From: Chara braunii
Lineage: Eukaryota > Streptophyta > Charophyceae > Charales > Characeae
Direction: 5' to 3'
DNA length: 20,866 nucleotides
Assembly: GCA_003427395.1 (NCBI GenBank)
Contig: BFEA01000233.1
Coordinates: 1,803,041 to 1,823,906 of the forward strand
The notes beneath the pieces were generated by a model. It was not told the origin of the DNA. It searched no databases and saw only the letters and a program-made list of their open reading frames with translations. Position numbers and translations under genes: made by a program. Positions 1 through 8,762 of the stretch are shown here, piece by piece (position 1 is the first letter of the stretch; each line of letters opens with the position of its first letter).

Positions 1-299
1 GTGTGGTGCTCCGCTAGTGACAGAGATGGAGATGGAGGAAGAAGGGGGAGCAAGATGGCACAACGCAGCTTCCCACGCAAGACTCCAACGCACGTACTCC
101 AAAATGTGCAAGTGAGGAATGAGACTGAAAACAGACAATGGCTGGGGTATACCCCAGCGGACTGACGGGACTGGACTGGACTGGCTAATACCGACAGAGG
201 TACCGGCCTGGACTGGCCTACCCCGAATATAACACAGGCCTGTGAGAACAGGCCAAGGGGCTGGTCTCACAGGCCAACCCGAGGTCCGCTACACTGGAG
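1..299. other. Unassigned leading segment
   Basis: No reading frame, RNA or mobile-element signature is recognisable. The stretch is GC-rich with small direct repeats of the type CTGGACTGGACTGG (near 170-185) and several AGGCC/GGCCT words near 210-275 that could fold locally. It may be the edge of a repeat that continues outside the window; nothing in it supports a gene. Confidence 0.4.
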
Positions 300-360
300 A
301 AGTATATGAAATGTTTTAATTAATTATTTTTTTGCTGCAACAAATATCTTCTTATTTAGA

Positions 361-620
361 TTGGATTAACCTATTTATGACTGAAAATCCTTACATAGAA
401 TGACAGTCCAATAAAAATATTTCATGAAATCATCCAGACTTTCATTCCATCTCTACCATGTAGTTCAAATAAGAAGGGATACCCCATTCTTGGAATGAAA
501 GTTTGCAAGAGGACGGAAAATTTAAAAATTTGAATGATATTTTTAAAGATGGAATGAAAATATGAAATGTAGAATGTATTTTTACTATAGAATGATGATT
601 TAATTATGGAAAAAAAAATT
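361..620. repeat. AT-rich tract with 12-bp inverted repeat
   Basis: The tract is AT-rich and repeats the words GGAATGAAA and TAGAATG many times. ACTTTCATTCCA (438-449) and TGGAATGAAAGT (491-502) are a perfect 12-bp inverted repeat with a 41-bp spacer. It has no coding potential. It could be the remnant of a small DNA transposon, but terminal repeats with a target duplication were not found. Confidence 0.4.
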
Positions 621-625
621 GTTGA

Positions 626-1168
626 TCACACCAATGGCCCTAGGGCTGGAAAGTAATCCTCTTGGATGGCTGGGTACCTGAACAAATAGACACTTTTACA
701 TACAACATGTTCATTCTGGGAAGGAGAGCAGTTATCTGGGCCATCTGACCAAGGAGATGCACAAATGAATGAGAGGGTGTCAGACGTGATGACCCAAAAT
801 TCACCGAGGATATCAAACTGCATGTCCAAACGGACAATTTGGTGCAATGGCAAAGAGTTAAAGACAAACTACAACATAAGTCTTTAAAATCGTACATTCT
901 CAAAGCCATCAAAACTTTTAACAGTGACTGGCTAGGGGGGGAAGATGGGGGCAAAATTGGGAGGGTAGAATGGAAAGAAGGAACAAGAGATAAGGGGGAA
1001 GAGATAAATATAAATTACAAGTTAATATTTAACGGGTGGACTGAGGAAGATCCCTCAATCCCTCTTCGCCCAATGCAGGACTTTCCCAATCCCTTCTCCC
1101 GACCCCCCAATGCTATTGTCCCTTTGTCTTGGTATGGTCAGCATACCCTGGACACTCCACAAATCTGA
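626..1168 (+). pseudogene. LINE ORF2 C-terminal fragment (copy A)
   Basis: One frame runs from about 626 to the stop at 1166-1168, interrupted by in-frame stops at 641 (TAG), 746 (TGA) and 770 (TGA). It encodes the region after the zinc-binding motif of ORF2: GWKVIL, then TYNMFILGRRAVIWAI, later TFNSDWLGG, then a Pro-containing end. Copy C shows the same order (DWRAIL, VSNMF, WVLWWQRC, REWLGG). The stops at 641 and 746 fall where copy C has Trp, so they can arise by single G-to-A changes. No frameshift was seen in 540 bp, so decay here is by substitution only. The segment cannot make a functional ORF2 because the RT and endonuclease parts are absent. Confidence 0.7.
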
Positions 1169-1337
1169 GTGGAGGATACGGGAAAGCAATTACAATAGCC
1201 ATAGTTCTCTCAGGGATTATCCCAAGGATGGTATCAGGCTCCATAGAAAGCTAGAACTGAAAGATCACATCAGGTGCCCTGTTTGGGGTGAAGAGGCTCA
1301 AATCTGGTATCTCTCATTATTTCTGCATTTTGTCAAA

Positions 1338-1481
1338 GGGACACTGGACCCGTGTTCCAGCAGGTGAGGCTTCCCACCAATAGATGGAGTGACATACATA
1401 GATCATGATAGGGAGGGATGCTCATATCGCCTTGCCTACCATGGTCTACTGAGTCTTAAAAAAAGAAAAGAAAAAAAAAAG
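1338..1481 (+). repeat. LINE 3'-terminal box and A-rich tail (copy A)
   Basis: The box matches the other copies from GGGACACTGGACCCG through CCACCAATAGATGG, and an A-rich run with two G interruptions ends at 1481. The sequence between box and tail does not resemble the hairpin of the other copies and may be a diverged subfamily or rearranged. Confidence 0.75.
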
Positions 1482-1644
1482 GAGGTATAGGCCGATAGGC
1501 GCTGTCTGAATATAGTCTGGGTGCCAAAAGTGATGTAGGAGAGCGACATTGTGGACATTGGTGTTGGAGGTGAGAAGTGGGCTTTCATTATCAATTCACT
1601 TACACTGCTTTGCTCCTGCTTATTTGGTGTATCTCGTGGTGCAA

Positions 1645-1722
1645 TCTTCTTCTTCTTCTTCTTCTTCTTCTTCTTCTTCTTCTTCTTCTTCTTCTTCTTC
1701 TTCTTCTTCTTCTTCTTCTTTC
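1645..1722. repeat. (TTC)n microsatellite, about 25 units
   Basis: This is a near-perfect TTC run on the plus strand, that is (GAA)n on the minus strand. It sits exactly where other copies of the LINE family carry poly-A, so it most likely grew from the tail of LINE copy B. On the plus strand it reads as poly-Leu or poly-Ser, which is not evidence of coding. Confidence 0.95.
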
Positions 1723-1740
1723 GGTAAACATCAGCTGGAG

Positions 1741-1857
1741 GAGCTCCTACTGCCTGCAGGGATAAGAGGCCAGGCCCGCAGTAGGGCTCGCTGTGTTGAT
1801 GGCTCCGGTCTTATTCGTGGGGAGCAGCACTGCTGGGAACCAGTCCCAACACCCCTC
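1741..1857 (-). repeat. LINE 3' box and hairpin (copy B)
   Basis: The box (1802-1857) is a diverged version containing GGGGAGCAGCA. The adjacent hairpin has arms GAGCTCCTACTGC (1741-1753) and GCAGTAGGGCTC (1778-1789), which pair with a single bulge. Its stem sequence is unlike that of copies C and D, yet the position relative to box and tail is the same. Confidence 0.7.
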
Positions 1858-2229
1858 AAACAGTGAATCGGAGACATACAGTGGTGAACAAAAAATGCTT
1901 GGAGCAAGACCCAGCCTCCTGTAGAAGCCATACAACACCCTTTGAAATCCACCCTGGTACTGCCCGACATCCTCCTAGTCTGTGCTTTTAGTCTTCGTCC
2001 TATTGGCTACCCCAAGACAGGAATCGTCCACGGTCATCTAACTTGTAGGTGAGCTTGCTATCTGCTTGACCCGACTCCCAGGTCTGTCCCTCCAATGATG
2101 CTGCATTTGTCTCTGGCCCCTGCAGCAAGAGGTCGACCACATTGTGCCCGGCGGCTGTTCCTTTTACGGTGCGGTTTTGGCCGCCCCGTCCTCCGTTATG
2201 AGACACTTCCTCCTTCAGGATTCGAATCT

Positions 2230-2760
2230 TTAACTGCCTCCAAGAAGTAGGTCACTGCATGCGGTCTTGGTAGGAGCTGAACTCCCCGCCATCCGGGAAT
2301 CCAAGGGGGATGGGGGGAAAGGGGTGGTAGGGGGGGAGGCTGTGGGCAGAAGGGGGGGCGGCTGGGAAAGGAATTGAGGGGTTTGGGACGGGGAGAAGGT
2401 GGCCGAGGGCAGGGGGGGAGAGGACTCAGGCAGGGTTCCTGTGGGAAGCAGAAGAGAGGGGGAGGGCATGGGGGGAGACGAGGTGGACAGGAGGGGCAAA
2501 TTCCCTGACCCTCCAGGGATGGTGGGGGGGGGAGGAGGGGAAGACGTTAGCGGGGGGGGTGCTGTGGGCAGCAGAGGTTGAGAGTAGTGTGGTGGAGGTG
2601 ACGGGGCTGGCTGGCCCTGAAAATCTGCTACCGCGAAAGGGTGGTGGCCCGGAAGAGGCGTCAAAAAGGCCTCACTGGGCCTTGTTGGCCATTGGGCCTC
2701 CTGGGCCGGCCAGTTCTTACAGACGACTTTACCCTGGCTCATGAGGTCGCACATCCGTCT
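2230..2760 (-). pseudogene. LINE ORF2 C-terminus with Pro-rich tail (copy B)
   Basis: An open minus-strand stretch of about 174 codons starts at the segment RMCDLMSQGK (aligning with NRMCGLNQEA of copy D) and runs into a long Pro/Ser/Thr-rich, low-complexity tail of about 120 residues. It is continuous with the LINE, not a separate gene: no ATG context or promoter is seen, and the first residues align with copy D. Copy D has a shorter Pro-rich stretch in the same place but in another frame (DDTRFPPPHAPTTHP, within 8617-8943), so a Pro-rich C-terminus may be a family trait. Copies A and C show little of it. The coding strand is very C-rich, giving runs of G on the plus strand at 2300-2570. Confidence 0.6.
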
Positions 2761-3226
2761 ATGCGGATCTACCCATTGGAGGGTAGAAAGAATTAGAATA
2801 TAACATTATTTTGCCTCACCGGCTTGAGTTGTTCCTTCAGGCTGTGTAGAGTAAAACCGCCTACATTTTGTTCAAAACCAATTGAAAGTGCATGATGTGA
2901 GATGGTTTGGAAGCCGAGCCATATCAGCAATGAGATGGTTGGGATACCACACACCTGTAGCTCACACCCTTAGTCATCCAGCAGTTTCTGCCGTTGCTGA
3001 GGGTCAGGGGCAGAGACCAGTTTGCCGTGCAGCTGTTTTCCTGCTTTTACCAGGCTGGTGTGACATGCCTCCACTATTTCGGCTTTTGCTTGGGGAGGAA
3101 AATTCCTTCCTTTCTGCTGAACAACGCACTGAGTCTCTCCAGGTAGACATCAGGAGCACTTGCCTGGTTTGTTTGACAGATCAGCTTGAAAGGACATCCA
3201 GGTTGTCGGATAGTCTCGTTGTTTTC

Positions 3227-3760
3227 CTAGGAGATAAGGCGTATTCTCCAGGGAAAGGGATCATTTGTTAGGTGCTGCCACAGCGCGTACCACCATTCCC
3301 ATAATATCTGGAATGCCAGAGGGCAGGCGAGGAGACAGTGCTCTAAGTCTGCCCTCCTGCGGGGATAGGCAGGGCCGATATCCCCTTCTGTTCCAGTGTG
3401 GACCGGGCAGTTATCCAGTCCAGAGTTGGAAGGCACCTGTGAGCAATCTGCCACTGGAGGGCCCTATGGTTTGTGGGCATGAGGTGAGCATAGGTTGCCC
3501 ATGGGATATCCTTCAGTTTGTCAGACGTGAGTGGAGAGTAGCGGTGTCATCTGCACAAGACTTGTGGCGTGGAGGGAGGATATTTATGGGCATGTCTGTA
3601 TCCTGCTTTTACCGTTTATTGCCAGATCGGGATTGGCTCCCTATCCGACCAATCCCATTCCGCCGGGTCAAAATGGAGTGCACACACCGGGGTCGCCATT
3701 TCATATGCAAGTACCCCTCGCTGTCGTTCCCCACCACTCAAATCCTAGTGAAATGACACA
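3227..3760 (-). pseudogene. LINE ORF2 linker and zinc-binding region (copy B)
   Basis: In minus-strand order: CALHFDPAEWDWSD, an in-frame stop after PIWQ, PTNHRALQWQIAHRCLPT, then after a frameshift RRRADLEHCLLACP followed by WEWW. The pattern LEHCLLACP-x7-W matches the reverse-transcriptase zinc-binding domain (zf-RVT type) found after the RT of plant LINEs. Copy D has FDPTEWEWTD and PTNHRALQWQILHRCLPT at the same spacing, so the two are orthologous segments of the family ORF2. The stops and frameshift make it non-functional. Confidence 0.75.
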
Positions 3761-4880
3761 GAGGAAAAAGGCATTCCAGATCCTCTTTCCTGGCCAGGCG
3801 GGCCCACCTAGCTCCTGGCAGGTCAGGTTCATATGCATCCAGACCCGCCGTAGTGAACTTTGTACATGGTCATGTGGATGGGGCCTGCGTTGTTCCGTGC
3901 GACCCAGTCATCTTTTGCCACTAGCGGACCCCTCTTCAGGGCCATGACCCACTGTGGAGGTATAGCAGATTGCAGCTCGTGTTTTTTTTTTTTTTTTTTA
4001 GCCGGGGCAGCATTACAAGGGGGAGTGATAAGAGCATCCTCCCCTAGTGCGCGATCCGGTTGCTCCAATCTATTGGTGGGGAGCCACACCTGCTGGAAAA
4101 CGGGTCCAGCGTCCCAAATTGATTGCAGTTCGTTTAACTTGGTTTGAATGTGTCTTATGTGTTTCGGCTGGGAGCGGAGCTGCGGAGTGGTTTTCCGCGT
4201 GCCCTGTTGAAGGTCCCAGAGGTCCCATACAGAAGACAATCCCTACTGTGCCCATCTAAGCCAGTGTGACCCTTGCGAGATAGAGAAAGGAATCCCCTCC
4301 GTGTCAAGAATCTGGGGTTTTCCAAAGATTGGCTGCCGCCAGACTTCATGCCACCTGGCGGGGGGGGGGGGGTTCTAGTGGCCTGTCTGGGCGTGTCGAC
4401 CGTCAGTCCCCTCAAAGGCCCAGGCAAGGACCGGGCCAGGTTGGTGAGCCATTCTAGTGGGTGCACCTCTTGCTCAGGCGGCGTAAGGGGGTGAAAATTA
4501 GATATCTGAAGGTGTGCCAGCGGTATCCATGGCACATAGTCGGCTATCAACAGACGGATAATGATTTTGAAAATAAGAGCCCTGGCCTCGTTGTCTGGGT
4601 CCAAAATCCCCAGCTCCGCGATCCCTTTTTGGTTGGATGACATATTTCCATGCCACCCTCTTAAGACAGCTGTGTTGTTCATGGCCATTTTTCCAGAGGT
4701 ATGCTGAGACCGCCCGACGGAGGGGCGTCAGCTGGTCCTTCGGGACACCAAGGGCCCTGCCCACCAGCGATGTGTTGAGACCGTCCCACTTGGCCAGGCG
4801 TTGCAGAAGTTCGTGCACAAAATTATCTGGATTTCTACGGAATGCTGCAATTTGGCTTCTGTCATTCAGATGCTCATTTT
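3761..4880 (-). pseudogene. LINE ORF2 post-RT (thumb) region (copy B)
   Basis: In minus-strand order: LLQRLAKWDGLNTSLVGRAL, then VSAYLWKNGHEQ, VAWKYVIQPK, a frameshift into ELGILDP, later HPLEWL, and after the nested copy I-B the segment LVAKDDWVARNNAG. Copy C has TSLFRRALVINN, VAAYLWRGDSENP, RVAWDSVIHPK, GGLGILDP and HPLQWL in the same order. Copy B lacks about 20 residues after GRAL that copy C retains. The K-x-GGLGI motif after the RT domain is typical of plant LINE ORF2. Frameshifts lie near 4650 and 4150. Confidence 0.75.
3981..4120 (-). mobile_element. Nested short LINE copy I-B
   Basis: This 140-bp insertion inside copy B consists of poly-T (3982-3999), a hairpin (arms 4010-4025 and 4039-4050, with an internal loop) and the box (4062-4115). 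It is flanked by GATTGCAGCTCGT (3968-3980) and GATTGCAGTTCGT (4121-4133), a 13-bp target-site duplication with one mismatch. Without the insert and one repeat, the host frame reads through as TKLNELQSAIPPQWVM. It is the 3' end of the same family, either extremely 5'-truncated or a SINE that shares the LINE tail. Confidence 0.88.
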
Positions 4881-5538
4881 TCTTGCAAAGGAAAAAAGAA
4901 GAACAAGAAATTTCGGATGTGAGTAAGTGGGTATGCTTGCAGGGAACTGCTCTATATAACCTTAGGAGTAGTGGTAGGTAGGTAGTGAAAAGCGAAAAAA
5001 GAATTTGAGAGAAGGATCTAGTGTATTGTTTTGTTCTTAAAAAGAAAGAAATGTGGGTACCGTCAGCTCATTCATGGTCGAAGTCCCTATTGAATGGGAT
5101 ATGAGATAACTGTCTGAAGATAATGAAGATCTATGAGCAGTATCTTGCCATCCCGGCAATTGGGATCTCGCCCAGGTAAGAGTTTCTGGAAGAGTAGACA
5201 CGTAGAGATTCTAGACAGTCGAGTCTCTGTGCTGGCAACACAGTCCACGAGGGCCAACCGCCGAGACGGCGGTTATTGCTGGTTGAGAACTACGTTCCAA
5301 ATACCCTCAGGGCCTGAGAGGCTGCTGTGATTCTAGACCCTCGAGATACCAAAGCGAAAGAAAAAGCAAAGGGAAATAGAAGCTAACACAGCGCCCTTAT
5401 GTAAAGGAAAGTCAGTGGCTGGCTGCCCAGTAGGCCATTATCATGTTCATGATCTACGTGGGTAGCAGAAAGCTAAGAGGCTGGTTGAAAATCCTTTGTG
5501 GCTGTCTGCTATTAATAATAATAATTGTATATAGGCTC
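4881..5538. other. Unassigned intergenic segment
   Basis: No protein family, RNA gene or family repeat was recognised here. A small perfect hairpin, AACCGCC-GAGAC-GGCGGTT, lies at 5256-5274. A short ATTCTAGAC-x3-TCGAG motif occurs twice, near 5210 and 5330. A splice-donor-like CAGGTAAG lies near 5172. None is enough to call a gene. Confidence 0.4.
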
Positions 5539-5630
5539 TAATGACCACAAGTTGTATTCGGGTGGAGATGGTAGGCTTTAAATCTCACACAAAATTCATT
5601 TTGCATGTCTCAGTGGCGTGGGTACAGCAG
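5539..5630 (+). repeat. Left arm of a ~90-bp diverged inverted repeat
   Basis: From ATGACCACAAGTTGTATTCGG onward this arm matches the reverse complement of 5999-6090, with blocks GTTGTATTCGGG, GTAGGCTT, TCTCAC and GCATGTCTCAGT. Read on the plus strand it gives VGFKSHTKFILHVSVA, against VGFNSHREYILHVSVA from the other arm, with several third-position differences. The spacer is about 370 bp. Confidence 0.75.
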
Positions 5631-5940
5631 ATATAACCTGTCTCGGTCTCGATGGCTAGAGGAATTGCATACCTGATGTCAGTGTGGCTGTTTATGGGTT
5701 CCAGACAGCATTCCCCCGATCCCCCCTAACATGATGTCAGGATCAGGCATCTGAGCCCTCTTGCCGCGGAGACACAGATGGATCATAGCTGGTGTTGGTC
5801 CCCGTGTACCTAAGCTAAACCACCAGCACCTTTCCCATACATTCGCCGGAGGAAAAGATAGAGTAGAAGCATTTGTAGTTGGGTAAATTTGGGTGCTGTT
5901 GTAGTGGCCCGTTCATCATTGTAGGCTTGCTACAGGTGGT

Positions 5941-6180
5941 TTAAATCCCTTGAGCAGAGATAAACGGAAGGGTGATGGTAGCACCGTGTGTGCCTAGAGC
6001 TGCACCCTGTGCTACTGAGACATGCAGGATGTATTCTCTGTGAGAGTTGAAGCCTACTGTCTGTGCCCGAATACAACGCACCGTCATTACCGTCTTCGCC
6101 CGAATAATGACCATACGTCGTATTCTTGATTCGTCAATGTGTATCCCTTGTTCATCCTTTTTTCTTCTGGCACAAAACAT
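5941..6180 (-). CDS. Hypothetical fragment containing right inverted-repeat arm
   Basis: A 79-codon open stretch whose first ATG-like position may not be a real start. It contains IIRAKTVMT followed by CIRAQTVGF, a short internal repeat, and then NSHREYILHVSVA, which is also encoded by the inverted copy at 5539-5630. Five of the differences between the two arms are synonymous, hinting that this was once a coding exon in two copies. No known domain was recognised. The fragment could equally be part of an unrecognised transposon. Confidence 0.25.
   Translation of the reverse strand: MFCARRKKDEQGIHIDESRIRRMVIIRAKTVMTVRCIRAQTVGFNSHREYILHVSVAQGAALGTHGATITLPFISAQGI
5999..6090 (-). repeat. Right arm of the ~90-bp diverged inverted repeat
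   Basis: The reverse complement of this arm matches 5539-5630. Similarity fades on both sides, and the sequence outside the arms is unrelated. No target duplication flanks the pair. Confidence 0.75.
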
Positions 6181-6234
6181 CTGCTAGCATCCCATTACTG
6201 CAGTTGATAAGAGAAGCCTGCACTACCCTCTTCA

Positions 6235-6236
<2 letters not shown>

Positions 6237-6267
<31 letters not shown>

Positions 6268-6392
6268 GTCCCTCCAGTGCTAGCGGTGCTGTTTAGAGCA
6301 GGGGTGAGCAGGAATCGCTAGCACCCGGGGAGAGGCTCCATCTATTGGTGGGGAGCGTCACCTGCTGGAAAACGGGTCCGGCGTCCCTTAGA
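6237..6392 (-). mobile_element. LINE 3'-end copy E
   Basis: Poly-T (about 6237-6263) is followed by a hairpin with perfect 9-bp arms GTGCTAGCG (6277-6285) and CGCTAGCAC (6316-6324), and by the box (6335-6387). It is the terminus of the LINE family on the minus strand. No ORF2 similarity was seen upstream (6393-7045), so it is a tail-only copy or carries only 3' UTR. CAGTTGATA occurs at 6201-6209 and 6393-6401, but the first is 27 bp from the poly-T, so it is only a weak candidate for a target duplication. Confidence 0.8.
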
Positions 6393-7045
6393 CAGTTGAT
6401 ACAGAATGATACAGAATGGTACGTGGAAAAGAGGGAAATTGGATGGTGTCTGGAGGGGCCTGCCAGCATTGATTGCTCTGGAGACCAGAGAATTGACTGA
6501 GCAGGTGTGAAACTGAAAGCATGATGGTCCCCTTCTCCTTCTTCCAGCCTGTGCCAAGACAGGGTGCTGGGAGGAATCACTGAGGGGCACCAGTGGGGAT
6601 TCCTTCCGTCTCCCTGCCCATTTTTCAAGAGAAACTACCCCTCGACCACCCTGCTGCCACGCACCCACACTGCATCAGAAGAGATAGGACAGAGAGGGGC
6701 CAACTTAAACAGACTAACCGGGGCTAAACAGAAAAAACCAGGCTGCAACCCAGATAACTGAAACACAGACTAACTCATACCAACAGGCAAAAAGCAGAGC
6801 AGAATACGACAGAGAGATAAGGATGAGAAGAAGCAGACTTAAAATGACTAATTCTTCATCAAGCATGAGGGCTTCGCCGGTTACAGATGTATTTCCAAGG
6901 ACTGTGGGTGGGGAGGGAACGGGTCTGGAAACTCCTCTGCAGGTCTCATAGGGATGTTGGGGTCTATTGTCAGCCAATCCTTAAATCTCAATTGGTAATC
7001 CCTTGGCACCTCCTCTCCGTGGCTGCCCGCCTCCCCCTCCTCTCC
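6393..7045. other. Unassigned segment between LINE copies
   Basis: Open stretches exist on both strands but show no recognisable domain, and their composition does not support coding. A minus-strand Leu-rich run at about 6714-6977 would look like a membrane helix if translated, but nothing else supports it. Part of the segment may be 3' UTR belonging to copy E. Confidence 0.35.
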
Positions 7046-7189
7046 TTTTTATTATTATTTTTTTTTTTTATATGAACAACCCGACCGGATGCTAGGTGTG
7101 CTGATATGAGCAGACACACCTAGCACCGTCGGGAAGGCTCCATCTATTGGTGGGGAGCAGCACCTGCTGGAAATCGGGTCCAGCGTCCC
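7046..7189 (-). repeat. LINE 3' box, hairpin and tail (copy C)
   Basis: An AT-rich run (about 7046-7072) is followed by a hairpin at 7091-7124 with perfect 10-bp arms GCTAGGTGTG and CACACCTAGC plus an inner CTG/CAG pairing, then the box at 7137-7189. It lies about 200 bp downstream of the ORF2 stop on the minus strand. This is the best-preserved hairpin in the window. Confidence 0.88.
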
Positions 7190-7392
7190 TTGGATACATC
7201 TTTGTAATACAATGTTTGTTGGGCATATTGCCATTAGAGTTATTGCTCCAGAGCATCCTTCTTTACCTCGGGGCTGCGTATGTTACCCTCCCAGTTTGTA
7301 GAACTCCTACTTCCTGTTGGCCTGGCCCCACCCAGGATGGTATCCGCCTTGCATTTATGTCTACACTCGTCCTGTTGCTAGTGGCTGAACTC

Positions 7393-7913
7393 CTATCCCC
7401 GGTGTTTGCAACCCCCCGTCCAGCTTACTTCCGCTACCCATCCCTCCCGGTCCCCGCCCAACCATTCCCTAGAAAACTGTATTAGCCGTTCCCGGATGTC
7501 TTTGGATCTATGGAGGTTGTCTAGTGTTTGCTTCGTTGTCTTCCATCTGTGCGAGAGTTCCTGTTGAAAGTGCATTTTGAATTGTTCCACCCTTTCGTCT
7601 CCCTCTACCCGAACTTGGTCTAGAATGAGGACGCATCTTTGCCACCATAGGACCCACAAGATCGTTTGTCGGGACAGGTGGAACATGTTTGACACAAAGA
7701 GGACGTCTTGGAAGGGTGGGTAATGGCCCGTAAGGATGGCACGCCAATCCCACGGCCATGGATGCCCCGGGACCATTTGTTGCCACACCCTATCCCACCA
7801 CCTCCAGGTGAGAATGGTTGCGGGGCATTGAAGGAATATATGCTCGATTGTCTCTGCTCTCTTTCTAGCCGGAAAACCCAGCAAGCATCGAGAGTACCAA
7901 GGGAGTGCACGGC
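7393..7913 (-). pseudogene. LINE ORF2 zinc-binding domain and C-terminus (copy C)
   Basis: In minus-strand order: RALPWYSRCLLGFPARKRAE, TIEHIFLQCPA, WRWWDRVWQQM, FVSNMFHLSRQTILWVLWWQ, FSREWLGGDREG, and a stop at 7393-7395. ETIEHIFLQCP followed by W fits the zf-RVT type zinc-binding motif of LINE ORF2. About 173 codons are open, making this the cleanest coding piece in the window. It continues copy C from the upstream half once copy D is removed. No initiation site is expected because it is the 3' end of a longer ORF. Confidence 0.82.
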
Positions 7914-7924
7914 CTTGTTGTTCT

Positions 7925-8072
7925 TTTTTTTTTTTTTTTTTTTTTTTTCTTTGGGAAAACGGCCCGAATGGTTGCTAGGGGTGCTGATGAGTGCAGACAC
8001 CGCTAGCACCATCGGGGAAGCTCCATCTATTGGTGGGGAGCAGCACCTGCTGGAAATCGGGTCCAGCGTCCC
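7925..8072 (-). repeat. LINE 3' box, hairpin and poly-A (copy D)
   Basis: Poly-T (about 7924-7949) is followed by a hairpin at 7974-8007 (arms GCTAGGGGTG and CACCGCTAGC, one mismatch, inner CTG/CAG) and the box at 8020-8072. The sequence between hairpin and poly-A on the element strand (TTCGGGCCGTTTTCCCAAAG) resembles that of copy F. Confidence 0.88.
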
Positions 8073-8089
8073 TCTTTACAATGAGCAAA

Positions 8090-8762
8090 ATGAGGATGTC
8101 ACGGTTTGTCATCTGTTGTTTGAGACCATGCTATCTGTCCATTTGTTGTGTTGAGCTATTGTGTCTTTTACTGTCCATGTGGAGATACCTTCACGATAAT
8201 GTGAAGTATATCATCTGATCCTTTTTTTCGTCTGTGATAAGAGACCGTCAGGATTGAGGAATTCTGATTGCTGTAGTTGTTTTTCTTGGACTGCAGGCTT
8301 TCTTCATCTCTGGTCCTGGTCTCTCTCTTCTCCCTTGGAGCTGTTGATAACTCCCTTCCCTTCTTAGAGCCCCTTGTTCATTCGCCCAGCCTAGTCGGCA
8401 GCCCCCCTGTATCATGCCTGACCCATTTGAACCCCTTAACCCCTATACCCTTTTCATCGTCATGCGCCTATTCATTCTAAACCCAGTCCCACTGCCTAGC
8501 TACCCTCCCTTTCCTCTTCGTGTGCCCACATTTCTTGTTATTGCTGAGGTTCTATTTTTTGGGTCGTACTCCCTGTGCCCTTGCCCTTCCCCTCCCCTTG
8601 TGTCATTGTTGAAGCCTTATCTCTCTGCAGCTGTAATCCTGTGAAGAGTTTGGAATGGGAGTCCTGTCCTTGGCCGGCTAGTTAAGGGCGATGGGCACAG
8701 GGGGTAGGGGTGGGTCGTGGGGGCGTGAGGGGGTGGGAAGCGGGTATCATCAGGAGGAAGGG
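8090..8762 (-). other. 3' UTR and possible Pro-rich tail of LINE copy D
   Basis: The sequence lies between the ORF2 stop and the 3' box of copy D. A second frame (8617-8943) reads through the stop region into PPPHAPTTHPYPLCPSP, which resembles the position and composition of the proline-rich tail of copy B, so the present stop at 8763 may result from a frameshift. No other gene is visible. Confidence 0.5.

Larger units (their letters stand above)
620..1481 (+). mobile_element. LINE copy A, 3' fragment
   Basis: This is a 5'-truncated non-LTR retrotransposon on the plus strand. It holds the last part of the ORF2 coding region (to the stop at 1166-1168), about 170 bp of 3' untranslated sequence, the family 3' box (1338-1389) and an A-rich tail (about 1456-1481). 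It was assigned by protein similarity to the matching part of copy C (F-x2-NMF-x10-W-x4-RC and later WLGG) and by the shared box. The 3' part after the box is diverged and the family hairpin is not clearly seen. A target-site duplication was not found, so the 5' border is approximate. Confidence 0.75.
1645..4880 (-). mobile_element. LINE copy B, about 3.2 kb, 5'-truncated
   Basis: This minus-strand non-LTR retrotransposon copy reads, 5' to 3': post-RT (thumb) region, DWVA linker, AEWDW, LQWQIAHRCLPT, zinc-binding region, Cys-Leu segment ending in a proline-rich tail, a ~370-bp 3' UTR, the family 3' box, a hairpin and a (GAA)n tail. It is broken by frameshifts and stops and by the nested copy I-B (3981-4120). 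The order matches copies C and D. The RT core and endonuclease are missing, as expected of 5' truncation during target-primed reverse transcription. The upstream border is approximate and no target duplication was identified. Confidence 0.8.

Noticed and set aside
1549-1866. Plus-strand reading frames with long poly-Ser or poly-Leu
   Set aside because: They are translations of the (TTC)n microsatellite that replaced the LINE tail; flanking residues read antisense through the LINE 3' end.
6201-6401. CAGTTGATA on both sides of LINE copy E as target duplication
   Set aside because: The left copy is 27 bp away from the poly-T end, whereas the supported duplications in this window touch the tail directly.
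6714-6977. Minus-strand Leu-rich frame resembling a membrane protein
   Set aside because: There is no homolog-like motif, the run is compositionally driven, and it lies between LINE tails without a start context or neighbouring gene.
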